DNA of 7,835 nt, taken from positions 1-7,835 of the forward strand of contig JAJFHI010000064.1 of assembly GCA_021775715.1 (NCBI GenBank). Reading direction: 5' to 3'. Both the position numbers and the translations under genes were made by a program. Below the pieces are notes generated by a model that worked only from the letters and a program-made list of their open reading frames with translations, made no database searches and had not been told where the DNA came from. Shown piece by piece: positions 5,057 to 7,835 of this stretch (its first letter is position 1; every line of letters begins with the position of its first letter). This stretch comes from Hyphomicrobiaceae bacterium (GTDB taxonomy: Bacteria > Pseudomonadota > Alphaproteobacteria > Rhizobiales > Hyphomicrobiaceae).

Positions 5057-5669
5057 GACCGCCCGAGACTAGGACAGCGCGTACGGTGCGGAAAAGGTGT
5101 TGTGGGCTTGGGGAGGGAAGTTGTTTGTTGAGAACGTTGGGTGAGTGGTTTTTTTGTGCTCACGCTGTTCCTCGCGGCTGTTGCGCTGCCGATTCACGCC
5201 CCAAGCGGAAGGGCGTGGGACGATCGGAGCTGGCGGGAAGGCTGCGCACGCACCGGGAACGATTCAGACACTCGCTTGTTGCTCGCATCATCGCACCTGG
5301 GTGCAACGCGCCGAGATCGCGCGAGGGGAAACAACGGTCTCGCGATACGGCACATTTCTCACCGTATCTATTCGGCAGGTTACGGGCTTGCACAACTGTG
5401 TGTTCCGGACAGGTGGAGCAGGGAAATGTTTATGGCGGAGGCCGGGGAGCACCGCGCCCCGCTGCGTTGCAGCGCACATGTGTAGCGCCAGGCTGAGCTT
5501 TGCTCAGTCGAAACGGCGCGTGAACTCAAACCACTTGCCAAACACACCCTGGGCCACTGCAAGGAACTCCACCTCTACTGGTTCCCCGAAACTCTTTTAC
5601 GTCCCAAGAGACAGTATTTGCAGGGTTTCGTCAGCAAGCCAGGAATGACGGCTGTAGTTTGTTCTTGGA
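5057..5669. other. 613-bp gap between SLATT and RDD genes, no convincing gene, several hairpins
   Basis: Open frames exist here but none looks coding: they start at GTG or TTG, lack Shine-Dalgarno sites, and match nothing I know. Perfect short stems are frequent: CACGCCC/GGGCGTG (5195-5201 with 5211-5217), GCACC-TG-GGTGC (5293-5304), GATACGG/CCGTATC (5344-5350 with 5362-5368), GCTGC-GTT-GCAGC (5461-5473) and CTGAGC-TTT-GCTCAG (5493-5507). No T-run follows any of them, so none is a normal terminator. The segment could hold an unrecognised structured RNA, the control region of the SLATT gene, or the remains of a lost gene. From about 5510 to 5669 I see nothing of note. Confidence 0.4.
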
Positions 5670-6389
5670 TTAAGAGAATCTATCTGCCGCTTGAGGCTTT
5701 CTGCGGGCACCAAACAACTGCCCTCGCCAACCGTAGACCAGTGACGCTATGGATGCGGCGAGCACCAAACCGCCGACGATGGACATCAACAATTGTTCGT
5801 CGGGAAGACAATGCGCATCATTGTTGAAACAGGCCTCAGATACAAATGCTCCGCCGAGAATGCAGAAGCCGATGAAAATCAACATGATGTAAATGAAAAT
5901 AACCAGCACGCGATGGAGTCTGGACGGAAATACATATCCAGGTACCTCAATCGGCGTTTCGTGGATGAGCTCTTTCTCGGTAAACCTATCGGGCTTGCTC
6001 ACGATGACTGAAGAGGTTGATGCAAGGTCGTGCCGAGCGTGGCGATGTTGCGTCACCATGATAAAGATCAGAGACAGCCAGCCAAGAAGGATCTTCAAGA
6101 TAAAGCGCAGCGTGGCCCGAAAAAATCCAATATTCGTGTCAGTAGTTAAATCGACGACACGTAGCCCAACTATTCTGTGTCCGATTGTGCTGCCCCACAG
6201 CGATACTAAACCGGGCTCCAGAAGAAGAACCAGAACTGCGAATATACCGATTTTAATTTCGCGCTGCAGTTCGAATTGCGCAAAGACGACCGCGCAGACG
6301 AAAAACGCAAAGCCTATGATCAGGACGTCATAGAGTCCTGCCTGCAAGCGGCGGGCAAAGCGTGGGTACCGTCGGTCGGTGAGGGTCAT
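5670..6389 (-). CDS. RDD-family integral membrane protein
   Basis: A 239-residue inner-membrane protein with an RDD domain (a family of poorly known function; some members have been linked to ion or sodium transport). Seen: FARRLQAGLYDVLI at residues 11-24 with Arg14 and Asp21, the family block STIGHRIVGLRVVDL (67-81), and HARHDLASTSSVIV (117-130), where Asp121 matches the conserved D-x-x-A-G/S-T end of the domain. Membrane segments are at about 20-38, 46-66 and 94-112 within the domain. Two more (about 158-182 and 201-220) lie in a C-terminal extension, with Cys187 and Cys194 in the loop between them. The start is the ATG at 6389: GAAGG at 6397-6401 is 7 bases upstream. A TTG two codons earlier (6395) would sit almost on the Shine-Dalgarno and is unlikely. 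It follows uvrA in the same direction by 60 bases, so the two may be co-transcribed. Confidence 0.85.
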   Translation of the reverse strand: MTLTDRRYPRFARRLQAGLYDVLIIGFAFFVCAVVFAQFELQREIKIGIFAVLVLLLEPGLVSLWGSTIGHRIVGLRVVDLTTDTNIGFFRATLRFILKILLGWLSLIFIMVTQHRHARHDLASTSSVIVSKPDRFTEKELIHETPIEVPGYVFPSRLHRVLVIFIYIMLIFIGFCILGGAFVSEACFNNDAHCLPDEQLLMSIVGGLVLAASIASLVYGWRGQLFGARRKPQAADRFS

Positions 6390-6396
6390 GCGCAAG

Positions 6397-6401
6397 CCTT
6401 C
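6397..6401 (-). promoter_or_regulatory. Shine-Dalgarno deciding the start of the RDD gene
   Basis: GAAGG on the minus strand, 7 bases before the ATG at 6389. It favours that ATG over the in-frame TTG at 6395. Confidence 0.65.
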
Positions 6402-6449
6402 AAAAAAGTATTTTTCTAGACCACCGGACTGCTGGAGGTACGCCTCCCA

Positions 6450-7835
6450 TCACTCCGCCGCCGCACGCTTTTTCGCTGCGCGCTTGGCAGGTGCCTTTAT
6501 CGCCGCACGGCGTTTCAACAGCTGCGCCAGGTAGTACCCGGTGTGTGAGGCCTTTACCTTGGCCACATCTTCCGGCGTTCCGACAGCGACGATCTCGCCA
6601 CCGCCGTCGCCGCCTTCGGGGCCGAGATCTATGACCCAGTCGGCTGTTTTGATTACTTCCAAATTGTGCTCGATGACGGCGACCGTGTTGCCGGCGTTGA
6701 CCAACTCGTGCAGGACTTCGAGCAACTTGGCGACGTCGTGGAAATGCAAACCTGTCGTTGGTTCGTCGAGGATGTAGAGCGTTCGCCCCGTCGCGCGGCG
6801 GGAGAGTTCTTTGGCAAGCTTGATACGTTGCGCTTCACCGCCCGACAGTGTCGTTGCCTGCTGACCGACCTTGATGTAGCCGAGGCCGACGCGGCGCAGC
6901 GTTTCGAGTTTGTCGCGGATGGATGGAACGGCCTGGAAAAATTCAGCACCTTCTTCCACGGTCATATCGAGTACGTCGGCGATGGACTTGTCCTTGAAGC
7001 GGACCTCCAATGTTTCGCGGTTGTAGCGTTTGCCTTTGCATTGGTCGCAGGTGACGTAGACGTCGGGCAAAAAGTGCATCTCGATCTTGATAACGCCGTC
7101 GCCCTGGCACGCTTCACAGCGCCCGCCCTTGACGTTGAACGAAAACCGCCCCGGTGCGTAGCCGCGGGCTTTGGCATCGGGAAGCCCGGAGAACCAATCG
7201 CGGATCGGCGTGAATGCGCCAGTGTAGGTGGCCGGGTTAGAGCGTGGTGTGCGGCCAATCGGTGACTGGTCGATGTCGATGACTTTGTCGAGGTGTTCGA
7301 GGCCGGTGAGTGTTTTGTACTGTCCGGGGTTGTCGCGCGCGTTGTTTAACTTGCGCGCCACGGCTTTGTAGATCGTGTCGATCAACAATGTCGATTTACC
7401 GCCACCGGAGACACCCGTGATGCAGGTCAGCACGCCGAGTGGAATGGAGGCTGTTACGTTCTGCAGGTTGTTGGTTGTTGCCCCTGTCACCTTCAATTGT
7501 TTCGACTTCACAGGTGTGCGGCGTGTTTTCGGTACCGGCACTTCGCGCACACCAGTCAGATATTGCCCGGTCAGGCTTTCCGGCGACGACATGACGTCGT
7601 CGGGCGTACCTTGTGCCACGATCTGGCCGCCGTGCACGCCGGCGCCTGGACCGATGTCAACAACGTGGTCGGCGGTTAGGATGGCGTCCTCATCATGCTC
7701 GACGACGATGACCGTGTTGCCGAGGTCGCGCAGGTGTTTCAGGGTTTCAAGCAGCCGCGCATTATCGCGTTGATGCAAACCAATCGACGGTTCATCGAGC
7801 ACATAGAGTACACCCGTCAGGCCGGAGCCGATTTG
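6450..7835 (-). CDS. uvrA: UvrA, excinuclease ABC subunit A (C-terminal half, runs off the window)
   Basis: UvrA is the damage-sensing ATPase of nucleotide excision repair; it acts as a dimer with UvrB in the cytoplasm. The visible 461 residues begin inside the first ATPase domain (QIGSGLTGVLYVLDEPSIGL) and run to the natural C-terminus. Numbering from the fragment's first residue: first Walker B/D-loop about 12-25, EHDED 46-50, second Walker A GVSGGGKST 141-149, the zinc module with Cys240-x2-Cys243 and Cys263-x2-Cys266, signature motif LSGGE 330-334, Walker B LYILDEP 353-359, and the switch His in VIEHN (388-392). All are intact. UvrA is usually about 940-980 residues, so roughly the first half lies beyond 7835. 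The C-terminus is a Lys/Arg/Ala-rich tail. No terminator is obvious after the stop; a GGAGG/CCTCC stem (6434-6447) overlaps the last region but lacks a T-run. Confidence 0.98.
   Translation of the reverse strand, partial: QIGSGLTGVLYVLDEPSIGLHQRDNARLLETLKHLRDLGNTVIVVEHDEDAILTADHVVDIGPGAGVHGGQIVAQGTPDDVMSSPESLTGQYLTGVREVPVPKTRRTPVKSKQLKVTGATTNNLQNVTASIPLGVLTCITGVSGGGKSTLLIDTIYKAVARKLNNARDNPGQYKTLTGLEHLDKVIDIDQSPIGRTPRSNPATYTGAFTPIRDWFSGLPDAKARGYAPGRFSFNVKGGRCEACQGDGVIKIEMHFLPDVYVTCDQCKGKRYNRETLEVRFKDKSIADVLDMTVEEGAEFFQAVPSIRDKLETLRRVGLGYIKVGQQATTLSGGEAQRIKLAKELSRRATGRTLYILDEPTTGLHFHDVAKLLEVLHELVNAGNTVAVIEHNLEVIKTADWVIDLGPEGGDGGGEIVAVGTPEDVAKVKASHTGYYLAQLLKRRAAIKAPAKRAAKKRAAAE

Noticed and set aside
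5141..5485. Plus-strand frame beginning with a signal-peptide-like stretch (GFFVLTLFLAAVALPIHA) in the SLATT-RDD gap
   Set aside because: It starts at GTG without a Shine-Dalgarno, the rest is Arg/Ser-rich with no family resemblance, and two other long frames overlap it. A faint resemblance of GYGLAQLC to the nuclease-fold motif of staphylococcal nuclease proteins was not backed by any catalytic residues.
5145..5648. 167-codon plus-strand open frame in the same gap
   Set aside because: GTG start without Shine-Dalgarno, Cys/Arg/Thr/Ser-rich composition typical of an out-of-frame translation, and no recognisable motif.
6434..6447. GGAGG-TACG-CCTCC stem just after the uvrA stop as a terminator
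   Set aside because: Only five pairs, and no T-run follows it on the minus strand; the next gene is close and in the same direction.
6666..7265. 199-codon frame antisense to uvrA
   Set aside because: It is the shadow of a strongly conserved GC-rich gene; the uvrA frame explains the whole stretch.
7400..7420. Ser-to-Gly change in the second Walker A motif of UvrA (GVSGGGKST)
   Set aside because: The GxxxxGKS pattern is intact, and from memory this variant is common in alphaproteobacterial UvrA.

Overview
The window looks like the chromosome of an alphaproteobacterium, most likely order Hyphomicrobiales (Hyphomicrobium or a relative). The reasons are a DUF1134/EipA-type envelope protein, a secreted YkuD L,D-transpeptidase with a basic tail, a short DksA/TraR-type zinc-finger protein, and a UvrA with a Lys/Ala-rich tail. 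The genus is an inference, not something the sequence proves.

Left part (1-2904), cell envelope. A complete L,D-transpeptidase gene (+) converges on a long EipA-like gene (-), with a strong hairpin terminator between them. Directly upstream of the EipA-like gene, on the same strand, lies a stretch with no intact gene. It contains a decayed lytic transglycosylase: the VESGG catalytic-Glu motif and the following block are readable but broken by a one-base frameshift and an in-frame stop. The next ~165 bp lead to the DksA-like gene and carry three closely spaced perfect dyads.

Middle part (2905-4267), small + strand genes. A 112-aa DksA/TraR-type C4 zinc-finger protein is followed by two small secreted proteins with four cysteines each. 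Each secreted-protein gene has its own Shine-Dalgarno and rho-independent terminator, so they look like separate single-gene units. Neither belongs to a family I can name.

Right part (4277-7835), - strand. A 259-aa membrane protein matches the SLATT fold (SMODS/SLOG-associating two-TM predicted effector of bacterial conflict systems). No nucleotide-synthesising or nucleotide-sensing partner is visible, so here it is an orphan. Upstream of it is a ~610-bp segment without a credible gene but with several perfect short hairpins. Then come an RDD-family membrane protein, whose start is an ATG at 6389, and the C-terminal half of UvrA, which runs off the window edge.

The most interesting items are the orphan SLATT gene with its hairpin-rich flank, the transglycosylase relic beside an EipA-like protein with a ~300-residue N-terminal extension, and the Cys-repeat secreted peptide. 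I saw no CRISPR array, tRNA, rRNA, insertion sequence or attachment site.
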